Positions 8,612-17,544 of a DNA stretch of 64,000 bases are shown piece by piece (positions within the stretch are counted from its first letter, which is position 1; every line of letters starts with the position of its first letter). Source of the stretch: Pseudolabrys sp. Root1462. GTDB lineage: Bacteria; Pseudomonadota; Alphaproteobacteria; Rhizobiales; Xanthobacteraceae. The position numbers and the translations under genes are program-made. Below the pieces are notes generated by a model. The model did no database searches. It saw only the letters and a list, made by a program, of their open reading frames with translations, and was not told where the DNA came from. Location of the stretch: assembly GCF_001426945.1 (NCBI RefSeq), contig NZ_LMFS01000003.1, forward strand, positions 343,108 to 407,107. The letters are read 5' to 3'.

Positions 8612-8660
8612 TGCCTGCGGCGCCGGCCGCTGTGGCCTTCGGAGTGGTTTTTGAAGGGGG

Positions 8661-8736
<76 letters not shown>

Positions 8737-8967
8737 TTCCCAAAGGCGGAGAACGGAAACCCGTTACCCCCGCGCTTTTTTGCTGAGTGGGCGCCATTTA
8801 GGACCGGGCGTCCGGCCTGTCAAGGACGGCCCCCGGCGGGCCACGTCGCGGCGTCCTGCGGCTGCCTCTTTCCTCAAGGTCGCCGAGCGGCTATTCGTCG
8901 GTTTGCGTTCCGGATGGCGAAGCCGCCTGCACTTCGCCCGGACACGCGCGAGGTGACGGAGCACGCG

Positions 8968-9258
8968 ATGAACCCCTTTCTCTGGCTCATAGACACGGTC
9001 ATCAGCCTCTATATTTGGATCCTGGTGGCCTCGGCCGTTCTGTCCTGGCTCGTCGTTTTCAACGTGGTCAACACGCGCAACCCGATCGTCCATTCGATCG
9101 GCAACTTCCTCTATGCGGTGACCGAACCGGTGCTGCGGCCGATCCGCAACATCATGCCCAATCTCGGCGGCATCGATGTCTCGCCGGTCATTCTGATTAT
9201 CGGGCTGCTGTTCCTCCGGCAGTTGGTGTTCTGGCTCTATCTTCAGATCGTCATGTAA
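8968..9258 (+). CDS. YggT family integral membrane protein
   Basis: 96 residues with two hydrophobic hairpin-like membrane segments (about 4-30 and 70-95), joined by the conserved cytosolic stretch YAVTEPVLRPIRNIMP that defines the YggT family. YggT proteins are linked with osmotic tolerance in E. coli and with cell division and plastid nucleoid anchoring elsewhere. The ATG at 8968 is chosen because the conserved family starts there; the open frame continues far upstream through the tRNA region. It is followed after three bases by the YggU gene, a common pairing. Confidence 0.88.
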   Translation: MNPFLWLIDTVISLYIWILVASAVLSWLVVFNVVNTRNPIVHSIGNFLYAVTEPVLRPIRNIMPNLGGIDVSPVILIIGLLFLRQLVFWLYLQIVM

Positions 9259-9261
9259 GGC

Positions 9262-9582
9262 ATGAACCCGCGCCCGTGGCTGGCGGTGGCGGGTGGCGTC
9301 ATGCTCGAGGTGCGTCTGACGCCGAAGGGCGGCCGAGACGCCATCGACGGAGTCGAAACGCTCAGCGATGGCCGCAGCGTGCTCAAAGTGCGGGTGCGCG
9401 CGGCGCCGCGCGAAGGCGAAGCCAACGAGGCGTTGTGCCGTTTGATCGCCAAATCCCTGAGCGTCGCGCTGCGCGATGTGGCGTTGACCGGTGGCGCGAC
9501 GTCGCGGGTCAAGCGGCTGACGATTTCGGGCGACGCGCCACGCCTGATCGCCGCGCTGGAGAAACTGGGCGCATCACGATAA
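9262..9582 (+). CDS. DUF167 / YggU family protein
   Basis: 106 residues matching the small cytosolic DUF167 fold. [16 protein letters not shown] (about 15-30), [17 protein letters not shown] (46-62) and [10 protein letters not shown] (about 85-94) are the conserved blocks. The molecular function is unknown; the gene is usually downstream of yggT, as here (three bases). The ATG at 9262 is immediately available; the internal Met14 (9301) would remove a non-conserved leader and is a possible alternative. Confidence 0.88.
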   Translation: MNPRPWLAVAGGVMLEVRLTPKGGRDAIDGVETLSDGRSVLKVRVRAAPREGEANEALCRLIAKSLSVALRDVALTGGATSRVKRLTISGDAPRLIAALEKLGASR

Positions 9583-9604
9583 TGCTGCAGGCCAAGGGGG
9601 CTTC

Positions 9605-10489
9605 ATGACCGCAGCCATCATCGACGGAAAAGCAATCGCGGCCACGCTGCGCGGCAAGGTCGCCGGCGAGGTGGCGCGGCTCAAGCGCGACCATGGCGTG
9701 ACGCCGGGGCTGGCGGTGGTGCTGGTCGGCAACGACCCGGCGAGCGAAGTCTATGTCCGTTCGAAGTCGAAAGCGGTCGTCGAAGCCGGCATGGCGCCGT
9801 GCGATTTCAAGCTGCCGGCGACGGCGAGCGAGCAGGAAGTGCTGGCGCTGGTCGCCAGACTCAACGCCGACCCGGCGGTGAGCGGCATTCTCGTGCAACT
9901 GCCGCTGCCGCCACAGATCGATTCGCAGAAGGTGATCGCGGCGATCGATCCGATGAAGGATGTCGACGGCTTTCACCCCGTCAATGTCGGGCGGCTGTCG
10001 ATCGGCCTGCCGGCGCTGGCACCCTGCACGCCGACGGGCTGCGTCATGCTGGCCAAGTCGGCGCGATCATCGCTCGCCGGCCTCGAGGCGGTGGTGATCG
10101 GCCGCTCCAACATCGTCGGCAAGCCGGTGGCGCAGCTTCTGCTCGCGGAGAATGCGACAGTGACCATCGCCCATTCGAAGACCCGGGATCTGCCGGACCT
10201 GTGCCGCCGCGCCGATATCCTCATCGCCGCCATCGGCAAGCCGGAGCTGGTGCGCGGCGACTGGCTGAAGCCGGGCGCCACCGTCATCGATGTCGGTATC
10301 AATCGCGTGGCGGGAGAGGGCGGCAAATCGAAGATCGTCGGCGACGTGGCCTTTGACGAGGCCAGGAACGTGGCTGGCGCGATCACCCCGGTGCCGGGCG
10401 GCGTGGGGCCGATGACCATCGCCTGTCTGTTGTTGAACACCGTGCGCGCCGCGTGTGCGCTGAACAAGTTGCAGGCGCCCAGCGTCTGA
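9605..10489 (+). CDS. folD: Bifunctional methylenetetrahydrofolate dehydrogenase/cyclohydrolase FolD
   Basis: 294 residues, the usual FolD length. It interconverts 5,10-methylene-, methenyl- and 10-formyl-tetrahydrofolate with NADP+, supplying one-carbon units for purines and formyl-Met. Visible family blocks are [17 protein letters not shown] (catalytic Lys in the S-K segment), [25 protein letters not shown] and the NADP-binding GRSNIVGKP. The C-terminal [15 protein letters not shown] is intact. GGGGGCTTC precedes the ATG. It probably forms an operon with yggT-yggU (22-base gap). Confidence 0.97.
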   Translation: MTAAIIDGKAIAATLRGKVAGEVARLKRDHGVTPGLAVVLVGNDPASEVYVRSKSKAVVEAGMAPCDFKLPATASEQEVLALVARLNADPAVSGILVQLPLPPQIDSQKVIAAIDPMKDVDGFHPVNVGRLSIGLPALAPCTPTGCVMLAKSARSSLAGLEAVVIGRSNIVGKPVAQLLLAENATVTIAHSKTRDLPDLCRRADILIAAIGKPELVRGDWLKPGATVIDVGINRVAGEGGKSKIVGDVAFDEARNVAGAITPVPGGVGPMTIACLLLNTVRAACALNKLQAPSV

Positions 10490-10492
10490 TCC

Positions 10493-10596
10493 TGATGGTG
10501 AGGAGGCGCGGAACGCGTCGTCTCGAACCATGAGGCCAAAGGCGGCCTTCATCCTTCGAGACGCCCGCTGCGCGGGCCTCAGGATGAGGGTCGATG
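10493..10596. repeat. Nested palindromic intergenic repeat
   Basis: Two inverted repeats share sequence. CGTCTCGAA..ATGAGGCC faces GGCCTTCAT..TTCGAGACG (10518-10563), and the right arm also belongs to CATCCTTCGAGACGCCCGC / GCGGGCCTCAGGATG. The element fills the gap between convergent folD and the acetyltransferase gene. It has the form of the dispersed REP/BIME-like elements of Bradyrhizobium-type genomes and may terminate transcription from both sides. Confidence 0.65.
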
Positions 10597-10613
10597 CCCT
10601 TCTATTTAAGAAC

Positions 10614-11126
10614 TCAGCCCTGCGGCCAGGCGTAGGCGACCTTGTCGAGCGTCTTCGGCCCGAACTTCTCCGACGAGCGCGCCACGGCGCGCCCGCCCAG
10701 CGCCCGGTAGAATTCCATCGCCGGCTCGTTATCCGACAGCGCCCAGACCACCAGACTCTTCAGCCCGCTCTGCACCAGATCCTTGCGTGCCGCCGTGAAC
10801 AGGCGGCGGCCGAAGCCCAAGCCCTGGAACTCGGGGCGCAGATATAGTTCGTAGACTTCGCCTTCATAGAACAGGCTGCGGGCGCGGTTGCGCCCGTAAT
10901 TGGCGTAGCCCGCGATCCGGTCGCCGAACTGCAGAACGGTGATGCGGCTGCCTTTGCGGATCGCCGAGTCCCACCAGTCCGGCCCGCGGCGGTTGATCAG
11001 CTTGTCGAGCTCGGCGCCGGGAATGATGCCCTGGTAGGACGTCCGCCATGCCTCGTCATGCGTCGAGGCAACCTCCTCGGCATCGGCGGACTTGGCGCGG
11101 CGAATCTCGATGAGTGTCGTGCTCAT
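10614..11126 (-). CDS. GNAT family N-acetyltransferase
   Basis: 170 residues from the ATG at 11126 (a TTG 12 bases upstream is in frame). The acetyl-CoA binding motif A is clear: VYELYLRPEFQGLGFGRRL, with the Q-x-x-G-x-G/R turn. It is followed by VWALSDNEPAMEFYRALGG, the usual GNAT motif B. The N-terminal IRRAKSADAEEVASTHDEAW is typical of the family. The substrate cannot be predicted. Confidence 0.88.
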   Translation of the reverse strand: MSTTLIEIRRAKSADAEEVASTHDEAWRTSYQGIIPGAELDKLINRRGPDWWDSAIRKGSRITVLQFGDRIAGYANYGRNRARSLFYEGEVYELYLRPEFQGLGFGRRLFTAARKDLVQSGLKSLVVWALSDNEPAMEFYRALGGRAVARSSEKFGPKTLDKVAYAWPQG

Positions 11127-11302
11127 TGGCGAATACAAGCAATGAACCCTGCGGCCTTCAAGCCCTATGATTAACGTCCGGTTAACGGTGTGGATTACCG
11201 GTCACAGGTGGCTCATTGCGGTACAGGAGTCCGCAATCGGTCGCGGCGGGCGCCGGGAAGAGGCGGCGGCGAGCGCCGGAAAGGCGCCCGCGGTTTTGCC
11301 GG

Positions 11303-13129
11303 TCAGACGACCTCGGCTTCCTTCTTGCGGTCTTCCCGCTTGCGGTCGTTTTCGTCGAGCAGCTTCTTGCGCAGGCGAATCGAAGACGGCGTCACCTCCA
11401 CCAGTTCGTCGTCCTGGATATAGGCCAGCGCCTTTTCCAGCGTCATGCGAATCGGCGGCGTCAGGCGGACGGCTTCGTCCTTCTGCGTGGTGCGGATGTT
11501 GGTGAGCTGCTTGCCCTTGAGCACGTTGACGACCAGATCGTTCTCGCGCGTGTGCTCGCCGACGATCATGCCGGTGTAAACCTTCCAGCCCGGCTCGATC
11601 ATCATCGGGCCGCGGTCTTCGAGGTTCCACAGCGCGTAGGCGACGGCTTCGCCCTTTTCGTTCGAGATCAGCACGCCGTTGCGGCGGCCCTGGATCGCGC
11701 CCTTGTACGCGGCATAGCCGTGGAACAGGCGGTTCATGATCGCGGTGCCGCGCGTATCGGTTAGCAGTTCGCCCTGATAGCCGATCAGGCCGCGGGTCGG
11801 CGCGTAGAACACGATGCGGGTGCGGCCGCCGCCCGACGGGCGCATCTCGATGAGGTCGGCCTTGCGCTCGGACATCTTCTGAACGACGACGCCGGAGTGC
11901 TCTTCATCGACGTCGATGACGACTTCCTCGATCGGCTCTTCGATGTCGCCGGCGTCGTTTTTGCGCAGCAGCACCTTCGGGCGCGACACCGACAATTCGA
12001 AGCCTTCGCGGCGCATCGTTTCGATCAGAATGCCGAGCTGCAATTCGCCGCGGCCGGACACTTCCATGGCGTCCTTGTCGTCCGATTCACGCACGCGCAA
12101 TGCCACGTTGCCTTCGGCTTCGCGCAGCAGGCGGTCGCGGATCATGCGGCCGGTGACCTTGGAGCCTTCGGTGCCGGCGAGCGGACTGTCGTTGACGCGG
12201 AACGTCATCGACAGGGTCGGCGGGTCGATCGGCTGCGCCGGGATCGCCTGTTCAACCGAAGGGTCGCAGATTGTGTGCGCGACGGTGGCGTTCGGGAGAC
12301 CGGCCAGCGCGACGATGTCGCCGGCCTCGGCTTCGTCGATCGGCACGCGCTCGAGACCGCGGAAGGCCAGCACCTTGGTGATGCGGCCGCTCTCGACCAA
12401 TTTGCCTTCGCGATCGAGCACCTTCACCATCTGGTTCGGCTTGACGCTGCCTGAGGTGATGCGGCCGGTGATGATGCGGCCGAGATAGGGGTTGGCTTCG
12501 ATGATGGTGCCGAGCATCCGGAACGGTCCGGTATCGACGGCCGGCGCCTTGACGTGCTTGAGCACGAGATCGAACAGCGGCGTCATGCCGTCGTCATGCG
12601 AGCCGTCGAGCGAGGTCGCCATCCAGCCCTGCTTGGCGGAGCCGAACAGGATCGGGAAGTCGAGCTGCTCATCGGTCGCATCGAGCGCGGCGAACAGATC
12701 GAACACTTCGTTGAGCACTTCGTTGGCGCGCGCGTCGGGGCGGTCCACCTTGTTGATGACGACGATGGGCTTGAGGCCCATCTTGAGCGCCTTGGAGACG
12801 ACGAACTTGGTCTGCGGCAGCGGGCCTTCGGCGGCATCGACGAGAACCAGCGCGCCATCGACCATGTTGAGGATGCGTTCGACTTCGCCGCCGAAGTCGG
12901 CGTGGCCCGGCGTGTCGACGATATTGACGCGGGTGCCTTTCCATTCGACCGAAGCGGCCTTGGCCAGAATGGTGATGCCGCGCTCGCGCTCGAGATCGTT
13001 GCTGTCCATGGCGCGCTCGACCTGGCGCTCATTGGCCCGGTACACGCCCGACTGCTGCAGGAGCTTGTCCACCAGGGTCGTTTTGCCATGGTCGACGTGC
13101 GCGATGATCGCGATATTCCGGAGATCCAT
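11303..13129 (-). CDS. typA: Translational GTPase TypA/BipA
   Basis: 608 residues, the normal TypA length. G1 is AHVDHGKT at residues 10-17, G3 is DTPGHADF and G4 is NKVDRPDA. Domain II follows, then the EF-G III/V-like domains and the family-specific C-terminal domain (TPRGLIGYQGELLTDTRG and AYALWNLEDRGPM). TypA is a ribosome-associated GTPase that aids 50S assembly and growth under cold or other stress. The frame is open 156 bases upstream, but homologous sequence begins at MDLRNIAIIAHVDHG, so the ATG at 13129 is used. It is monocistronic in this window. Confidence 0.96.
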   Translation of the reverse strand: MDLRNIAIIAHVDHGKTTLVDKLLQQSGVYRANERQVERAMDSNDLERERGITILAKAASVEWKGTRVNIVDTPGHADFGGEVERILNMVDGALVLVDAAEGPLPQTKFVVSKALKMGLKPIVVINKVDRPDARANEVLNEVFDLFAALDATDEQLDFPILFGSAKQGWMATSLDGSHDDGMTPLFDLVLKHVKAPAVDTGPFRMLGTIIEANPYLGRIITGRITSGSVKPNQMVKVLDREGKLVESGRITKVLAFRGLERVPIDEAEAGDIVALAGLPNATVAHTICDPSVEQAIPAQPIDPPTLSMTFRVNDSPLAGTEGSKVTGRMIRDRLLREAEGNVALRVRESDDKDAMEVSGRGELQLGILIETMRREGFELSVSRPKVLLRKNDAGDIEEPIEEVVIDVDEEHSGVVVQKMSERKADLIEMRPSGGGRTRIVFYAPTRGLIGYQGELLTDTRGTAIMNRLFHGYAAYKGAIQGRRNGVLISNEKGEAVAYALWNLEDRGPMMIEPGWKVYTGMIVGEHTRENDLVVNVLKGKQLTNIRTTQKDEAVRLTPPIRMTLEKALAYIQDDELVEVTPSSIRLRKKLLDENDRKREDRKKEAEVV

Positions 13130-13362
13130 AAGATTTGCCTTTTGCGCGGGGCCTAGAGCCGGAGCCGGTTCCTGTCTCGGGGGCGGGCGCGCTGTTCCAA
13201 AAACCAAAGCGCGGGCCGCTATTCTCGGGGGCCCGCGACGCATCACTATTGCGGCGCAATATAGTGAGGAAATGGCCGGAAGCAACCGCTCCGACGCCTA
13301 TTCGCGGGCCTTTCGACGCACAACCTTAAAGGTAAAGGGCCGCTCGCAGATGCCCACCGCCG

Positions 13363-13698
13363 TCATTTCAGGGCATCGCCAGGCTCTTTATTCGGCGGCG
13401 TGCCGTGTTCAGGCTGGCTGGCGGGGGCCGCCGGCTGGACCAGACGCCCGTCGGGAGCGACGGAGGGCTTTTGCGCGCTCGGGAGCGCAGGGGCCTGCAG
13501 CGTGCCCGGCGTCACCGGGGTGACAAGGCCGCGAGGCGCGTCGGGCAGCGGCTCGGGGTCTTCGACCCGGGTGATATGGCTGGGAATTGCCCGCTCTGCA
13601 TACGGCGCAGCCAGCAGCAAGGCGACGGCCAGCAAGGCCGCCGCGCTGTGCTGCAAGTGGCAAGCTGCCACGCTGCGCTCGCCCGAACGTTGTTTCAC
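13363..13698 (-). CDS. Small membrane-anchored proline-rich protein, coupled to upstream gene
   Basis: A GTG at 13698 overlaps the upstream stop as GTGA, so translation is probably coupled. The 111-residue product has a short polar/basic start, a hydrophobic helix (AAALLAVALLLAAPYA, about residues 19-34) and then an extracytoplasmic region rich in Pro, Ala and Gln, ending KEPGDALK. No family is recognised. The helix could be a signal anchor or a cleaved signal. Composition resembles the Pro/Ala/Gln C-terminus of the upstream protein, which suggests a shared location such as the periplasm. The frame continues upstream of the GTG through the larger gene, but only this downstream part has protein-like character. 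Confidence 0.55.
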   Translation of the reverse strand: MKQRSGERSVAACHLQHSAAALLAVALLLAAPYAERAIPSHITRVEDPEPLPDAPRGLVTPVTPGTLQAPALPSAQKPSVAPDGRLVQPAAPASQPEHGTPPNKEPGDALK

Positions 13699-15668
13699 TT
13701 CGGCGTCTCGACTCCCTTCTGCAGACCCGGCCGCTGCAACTGCGGCCGCAGCGCCGGCGCGTGTTGCACGCCGCCCGGGGCCTGTTGCGCGCCCGGCGTC
13801 TGCGTCGCCGGTGCCTGAGTGGCCGGAGTCCGCGTTGCCGCCGGCAGTGCCCGTCCGGCAGCCAGCGCGTCGAACAGCGGCTTCAACGCCGGATTTTCCA
13901 GCACGGGGTTCATATTCGCGGCCTTGAGCATGCCCTCGTCGAGTTTGACGCCGCAGACGGCGCATTTGTCCATGTCCAGCAGATCGCCGATGCGATCGAG
14001 CCAGCCCTCGGGCTCGTAATGTGGCGCCTTCACGGTGCCGGGCCCGCATTTACCGTCGCCGCCGATGACGACCGGCGGGCCGGCCTTGCTCCAGGCGTCG
14101 TCGAGCGCAGCGGAAAGGCCGGCGGCCGCGACCTCGACATAGCGATGCGGGTCCTTCTGGAAACCGGCCATCCGCTCCGCCGCCTTGCCCTTGAAGGTGA
14201 GTTCGATGATGTCGGCACCCGGCAGTCCGGAGATTTCAAAGCTGCACTCGTAGTAGCCGGTCGCGGTGCGTCGCGTTGAGCCGCGCTGCCGCAACTGCGA
14301 CTGCAATACGTTGCCGTGCTTCACCTCGGTCATGTTGCCGATGAGCTTGAAGCTTCCGGTTGGCTTCCAGTTCGGCAGCGGATTGGCGCCGACCTTGAGG
14401 ATCTTCGGATCGGCGCCGAGATAGCCGGCGAGTTTGATGTCGGATGCCGACATGATGTCGCTGCACGGTTTGCCGACCTTGCCGGGCAGGTCCACATTGC
14501 CCGGGACCGTTTGCAGGCCCAACGGAATGGTGCCCATGGTCCACTCGCCATAGACGCAGGCTTCCTTCGGCATGCGCAGCTTGCCGGCCAGCGTGCCGCC
14601 CGCGGGATTGGCGGCAAAGCGCGGCGTGACGATCACATGGACGTCGCCGCTCGAGGTTCGGGTCTGGACGTCGAGCGTCAGGCCGAACGCGGTCGACAGC
14701 TCCTGCAGCGACTTGTTGACACCCGGCAGTTTCGTGTCGAGCAGCTTGCTCTTCACCGCGTTGGCTTGCGTCACTTTGGCGTCGACATAATTGCTCGCGA
14801 GCCAGGTGGCGCGGATGTTGGCGACCTGCAGGACATTGTTCAGCACTTTGTTGGCTTCGTCCTGCACCTTGCGCTCGGCGATCTTGACGGCCTCTTCGGA
14901 GATGAGTTTGCCGACGATGAGGCCGCTCAGCGGGTCGCCGATGCCGGCGGCGAGCGGCGATGCGCCGATCAGGCCGCCGAGCGCGGTGCCGACGCCGACG
15001 GCGATGCCCTTGGGATCGGAGAGGTCGATGTTTTTGTCGTCAAGCGTCAGCTTCACGCAAGCCGTCTCCTGCAGCTTGGTCGATTCGCAATAGCTGCTGA
15101 TCGACTTGACCTCCGGCCAGAGCGCGAGCTTGGAGGTCGCCTCCATGCCGATGACGAGGTCGATCGGAACATTGGCCGTGCCTTCGACGTGTCCGGTGGC
15201 CGGGTCGGCCCACAGCCGCGCGCTGACGACGGTGTGCAGCTTGAACTGCGTCTTCAGATAAACATCGACGCCGTTGTCCTGCGCGTTGCCGAACGAGGTC
15301 ACCACCGGCTGGTTCTTCAGCGTGAAGGAGAGATCGTTGCTGACGTTGACGTGCCAGTGCACGTCGGGGCAGGCGCCTTCGCAGACGACCGCGCCGCCGA
15401 GATCGATATTGGCTTTCTTGATCTCGTTGCGGATCTGCTGTTCGACCGTGTTGTAGGAAATGTCGTAGGAGTGCGCATAGGCCGGCTTGTCCGAACCTTG
15501 CGTTTCGACCGTTTGCAGTGACGCTGGCGGCTGCGGCGCCAGCACATACAAGCGAACGTCGCCGGCTTGCGCAGCCGGCATCGCGAGCATCGTCATGGCG
15601 GCGATCGCGGCCTTGACGGTGAACATGTTGCGGTTTGGCGAAAACTGTCTGGACTGCGTGTTGATCAT
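13695..15668 (-). CDS. Secreted protein of unknown function (657 aa)
   Basis: An N-terminal signal peptide (hydrophobic AAIAAMTMLAMPAAQA) predicts cleavage near residue 36; the second ATG at 15626 would give an even more typical signal. The mature part alternates beta-strand-like segments (LHTVVSARLWAD, VHVIVTPRFAA). Near the middle is a glycine-rich helical stretch (VGVGTALGGLIGASPLAAG, about residues 228-246) that could insert in a membrane. A CAVCG pair stands at about 570. The last 60 residues are Pro/Ala/Thr/Gln repeats. I recognise no family. It is the first gene of a two-gene unit with the small anchored protein. The long beta-rich architecture is compatible with a lipid-binding or surface protein, but that is only a guess. 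Confidence 0.6.
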   Translation of the reverse strand: MINTQSRQFSPNRNMFTVKAAIAAMTMLAMPAAQAGDVRLYVLAPQPPASLQTVETQGSDKPAYAHSYDISYNTVEQQIRNEIKKANIDLGGAVVCEGACPDVHWHVNVSNDLSFTLKNQPVVTSFGNAQDNGVDVYLKTQFKLHTVVSARLWADPATGHVEGTANVPIDLVIGMEATSKLALWPEVKSISSYCESTKLQETACVKLTLDDKNIDLSDPKGIAVGVGTALGGLIGASPLAAGIGDPLSGLIVGKLISEEAVKIAERKVQDEANKVLNNVLQVANIRATWLASNYVDAKVTQANAVKSKLLDTKLPGVNKSLQELSTAFGLTLDVQTRTSSGDVHVIVTPRFAANPAGGTLAGKLRMPKEACVYGEWTMGTIPLGLQTVPGNVDLPGKVGKPCSDIMSASDIKLAGYLGADPKILKVGANPLPNWKPTGSFKLIGNMTEVKHGNVLQSQLRQRGSTRRTATGYYECSFEISGLPGADIIELTFKGKAAERMAGFQKDPHRYVEVAAAGLSAALDDAWSKAGPPVVIGGDGKCGPGTVKAPHYEPEGWLDRIGDLLDMDKCAVCGVKLDEGMLKAANMNPVLENPALKPLFDALAAGRALPAATRTPATQAPATQTPGAQQAPGGVQHAPALRPQLQRPGLQKGVETPK

Positions 15669-15858
15669 GGTCGCACCCCTGATGGTTGGTGCGACGCTAG
15701 TTTTGCGTCGAAATCCGCGTGTTGAGACAGATCAACCGCCGGTATCGGCGTCTCGGTTCGACCGCCCGGAGCGGTGCAATCGATACCGGATCAGCCTTAC
15801 AGGGCCCGCCCGCCGTCGCGCAGACGTGTCGACGGAAAGCGGGCTGGAGTGAGTGCGG

Positions 15859-17451
15859 TTAGCCGAACGCCGGGTCCAGCGTTTTCGTCCACAGCGCCTT
15901 GTCGTCGAGATCCTTCAGCGTAACGGTCATCTGCTGGGTCGCCCCATCGATGCCGACATGACCGAAGAACTGGTAGCCATCGCTGGGCGGCAGGTTCTGT
16001 CCCTGCTCCTTGCTCGGCGCCTTGATGTAGACGAGCTCGGGACCGAAGGTCTTGTCGAGGTCGTTGGGGCCGAAGGTGCCGGCGTGCAGCGGGCCGGAGA
16101 CGAACTCCCAGAACGGTTCGAAGTCCTGGAACGCCGCCTTGTTCGGGTCGTAGTAGTGGGCGGCGGTGTAGTGCACGTCGGCGGTCAGCCAGACCGTGTT
16201 CTTCACGCCGGCATGTTTGATGAACGAGAGGAGGTCCGCGACCTCGAGCTCGCGGCCCTTCGGCGCGCCATTGTCGCCCTGCGCTGCCGCCTCGACGCCC
16301 CAGTTCTTCACGCCGTCATAGACAACCTTGAGGCTGATCGGCATGTCGGCGGCGATCACTTTCCACGTCGCCTTGGAGTTCAGCAGTTCGCGCTTGAGCC
16401 AGGCCATCTGGGTTGGTCCGAGGAAGTAGGCGGCGGGACCATATTTGTCCTCCATGCTTTCGGCGTTCGGCCCGCGATAGCTGCGCATGTCGAGCATGAA
16501 CACGTCGAGCATCGGCCCGTAGGCGATCTTGCGGTAGACCCGCCCGGCCTCGGCGATCGTCTCGCGCATGGGCATGTATTCGTGGAAGGCGCGGGCCGCG
16601 CGCGCGGCGATGATGAGGTCGTTCTTCTCGACGTATTTCTTGGCGACCAGCTCGGCGCGCGTCATCGGCTCACCCGGCCACCAGTTGTTGAACACTTCGT
16701 GGTCGTCCCACTGCGTGAACACCGGCACTTCGGCGTAGAGCGCGCGGAAATTCTTGTCGAGCAGATTGTATTTGTAGGCGCCGCGGAATTCGGCGAGCGT
16801 CTCCGCCGGCTTCGACTTGTCCTCGGTGACGATGTTCTTCCACGTCGTGCCGTCCTTGAGCTTCACTTCCGACGGGATCGGGCCGTCGGCGTAGATGTTG
16901 TCGCCGTTGTGGATGAAGAAGTCGGGGCGGTTCTTGCGCATGGTTTCGTAGGTGCGCATGCCGCCGCGGGCCTCGTCGATGCCCCAGCCCTGGCCGGCGG
17001 TGTCGCCCGACCACACGAAGCTGATCGAGCGCCGATCCGACGGGGCGGTGCGGAAGCGGCCGGTCACTGGCTCGCCGACGATGGCCGGCGACGAAAGGTC
17101 CTGGAAACGTACGCGGTAGAAGATGTCCTGCGCCGCCGGTAGGTCTTCCAGCAGCAGCTTGGCCGTGAAGTCGCTCTCCGGCAGCGCGTCGACATAGGCG
17201 ACCTGCCGTCCATTCTTGAAGCTGTCGGTGGTCGACCATTCGACCAGCATGCGCGACGGCCGGTCGGCGCGCGCCCAGACCATGCCGCTATCGGTCGTCA
17301 CGTCGCCGGATTGCACGCCGTGACTGACGAGCGGGCGATCGTTGGCGCGGCTGACGAAGGGCGCCGCGACGCCGCCGAGACCGGTGAACGCCGCAGCCGC
17401 GGCGGTGGTGGTGAGAAAACGCCGGCGCGTCGTGATGATACTGTTGCTCAT
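15859..17451 (-). CDS. phoD: Alkaline phosphatase D (PhoD) with Tat signal
   Basis: 530 residues. The N-terminus carries a twin-arginine signal (TRRRFLTTTAAAAAFTG, from residue 8), so the enzyme is exported folded. PhoD phosphodiesterase/phosphatase blocks are all visible: VSHGVQSGDVT, FVWSGDTAGQGWG, HNGDNIYADG, FTQWDDHEV and the C-terminal TADVHYTAAHYYDP. These hold the Asp/Asn/His ligands for the Fe3+/Ca2+ centre. It scavenges phosphate from phosphomono- and diesters in the periplasm. GGAGGCGGAC precedes the ATG. A Pho box is not obvious upstream. Confidence 0.93.
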   Translation of the reverse strand: MSNSIITTRRRFLTTTAAAAAFTGLGGVAAPFVSRANDRPLVSHGVQSGDVTTDSGMVWARADRPSRMLVEWSTTDSFKNGRQVAYVDALPESDFTAKLLLEDLPAAQDIFYRVRFQDLSSPAIVGEPVTGRFRTAPSDRRSISFVWSGDTAGQGWGIDEARGGMRTYETMRKNRPDFFIHNGDNIYADGPIPSEVKLKDGTTWKNIVTEDKSKPAETLAEFRGAYKYNLLDKNFRALYAEVPVFTQWDDHEVFNNWWPGEPMTRAELVAKKYVEKNDLIIAARAARAFHEYMPMRETIAEAGRVYRKIAYGPMLDVFMLDMRSYRGPNAESMEDKYGPAAYFLGPTQMAWLKRELLNSKATWKVIAADMPISLKVVYDGVKNWGVEAAAQGDNGAPKGRELEVADLLSFIKHAGVKNTVWLTADVHYTAAHYYDPNKAAFQDFEPFWEFVSGPLHAGTFGPNDLDKTFGPELVYIKAPSKEQGQNLPPSDGYQFFGHVGIDGATQQMTVTLKDLDDKALWTKTLDPAFG

Positions 17452-17544
17452 GTCCGCCTCCAGTTTCGAATTGGAGGCGGGACAATGAGCAGTTCCGCTG
17501 ACGCCCTGCCGACGGCGCGATGACGGCCGCGTGACGCCTGTGAA

